Assembly (NCBI GenBank): GCA_027074515.1
Contig: JALTCQ010000122.1
Location: forward strand, 1 to 5,313
Reading direction: 5' to 3'
Length of the DNA stretch: 5,313 nt
Source of the DNA: Microcaldota archaeon
GTDB lineage: Archaea > Iainarchaeota > Iainarchaeia > JAADDC01
The position numbers and the translations under genes were made by a program. This document shows, piece after piece, positions 5,136 through 5,313 of the stretch. Every line of letters begins with the position of its first letter. The first letter of the stretch is position 1. Under the pieces are notes generated by a model that searched no databases, was not told the origin of the DNA, and saw only the letters and a list, made by a program, of their open reading frames with translations.

Positions 5136-5313
5136 ATGTTTATTATATCCGGAATAAAGACAGAGGTGCTGCGAAGGCTTAGAACAAGAGGCGAAGTCAC
5201 GGTAGAAGTGATTTCTTGTAGGAACGTTCGCGCAGCCCACGAGGTGCAAGAGGGGGACGAAATTTTCATAACAGAAGAATTCTTCGAAGATATCGGCAGG
5301 GGCACATTGGGCA
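5136..5313 (+). CDS. Unrecognised protein, N-terminal 59 residues only (cut by right edge)
   Basis: I do not recognise this family. The open frame starts at ATG 5136, four bases after the PAC2 stop and with a good ribosome binding site, and stays open to the window's end. The visible part begins with a short hydrophobic strand (MFIISGI), then a basic helix-like stretch (KTEVLRRLRTRG), an alternating strand (VTVEVIS), and an acidic segment (EVQEGDEIFITEEFFEDIG). There is no signal peptide, membrane segment, cysteine cluster or nucleotide-binding motif in this portion. Position and signals make it a real gene of the same transcript. The rest of the gene would be needed to assign a family. Confidence 0.7.
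   Translation, partial: MFIISGIKTEVLRRLRTRGEVTVEVISCRNVRAAHEVQEGDEIFITEEFFEDIGRGTLG

Noticed and set aside
4847..5305. 152-residue open frame on the minus strand opposite the end of the PAC2 gene
   Set aside because: It covers the PAC2 C-terminus and the start of the next gene, both of which have better start signals or family support. It has no recognisable domain.

Overview
The window looks like a chromosomal segment of an archaeon, most likely a euryarchaeote and plausibly a thermophile. The evidence is TATA-type promoters about 25-28 bases from GTG start codons with no room for a leader, Shine-Dalgarno sequences only inside operons, heavy use of AGA/AGG/ATA codons, and archaeal-style families (PAC2, an archaeal-type secretion ATPase, a split pair of T2SF membrane proteins). 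I cannot name the genus. All 5.3 kb is coding-dense, the largest gap between genes is about 30 bp, and no mobile element, CRISPR array, tRNA or rRNA is visible.

Left block, minus strand: the 5' part of sufC (Fe-S cluster assembly ATPase) runs off the left edge. Upstream of it, in the same direction, is a HAD-superfamily phosphatase. Between them lies a compact promoter for sufC, with a perfect 17-bp palindrome between the TATA-like box and the GTG start, a likely repressor site.

Centre: the HAD gene and a DUF192 gene diverge from a 30-bp spacer carrying two interlocked TATA-like boxes. Each sits at the right distance for leaderless transcription of one gene and next to the start codon of the other.

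Right block, plus strand: a tight run of DUF192, a secretion/pilus-type ATPase with an N-terminal poly-ferredoxin domain, a TadB-like and a TadC-like T2SF membrane protein, a PAC2-family protein ending in a HbYX-type tripeptide, and the start of an unrecognised gene cut by the right edge. Gene ends overlap or lie 1 to 12 bases apart, so this is probably an operon with a possible internal promoter before the PAC2 gene.

The ATPase and the two membrane proteins together form the motor and platform of a type IV pilus/type II secretion-like machine. No pilin or prepilin peptidase gene is visible here. The most unusual item is the ATPase: twelve cysteines in its first 93 residues predict three [4Fe-4S] clusters on a motor that normally has none, suggesting (inference) a redox- or Fe-S-responsive secretion or pilus device. 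The PAC2 protein may be a proteasome-binding factor unrelated to secretion.
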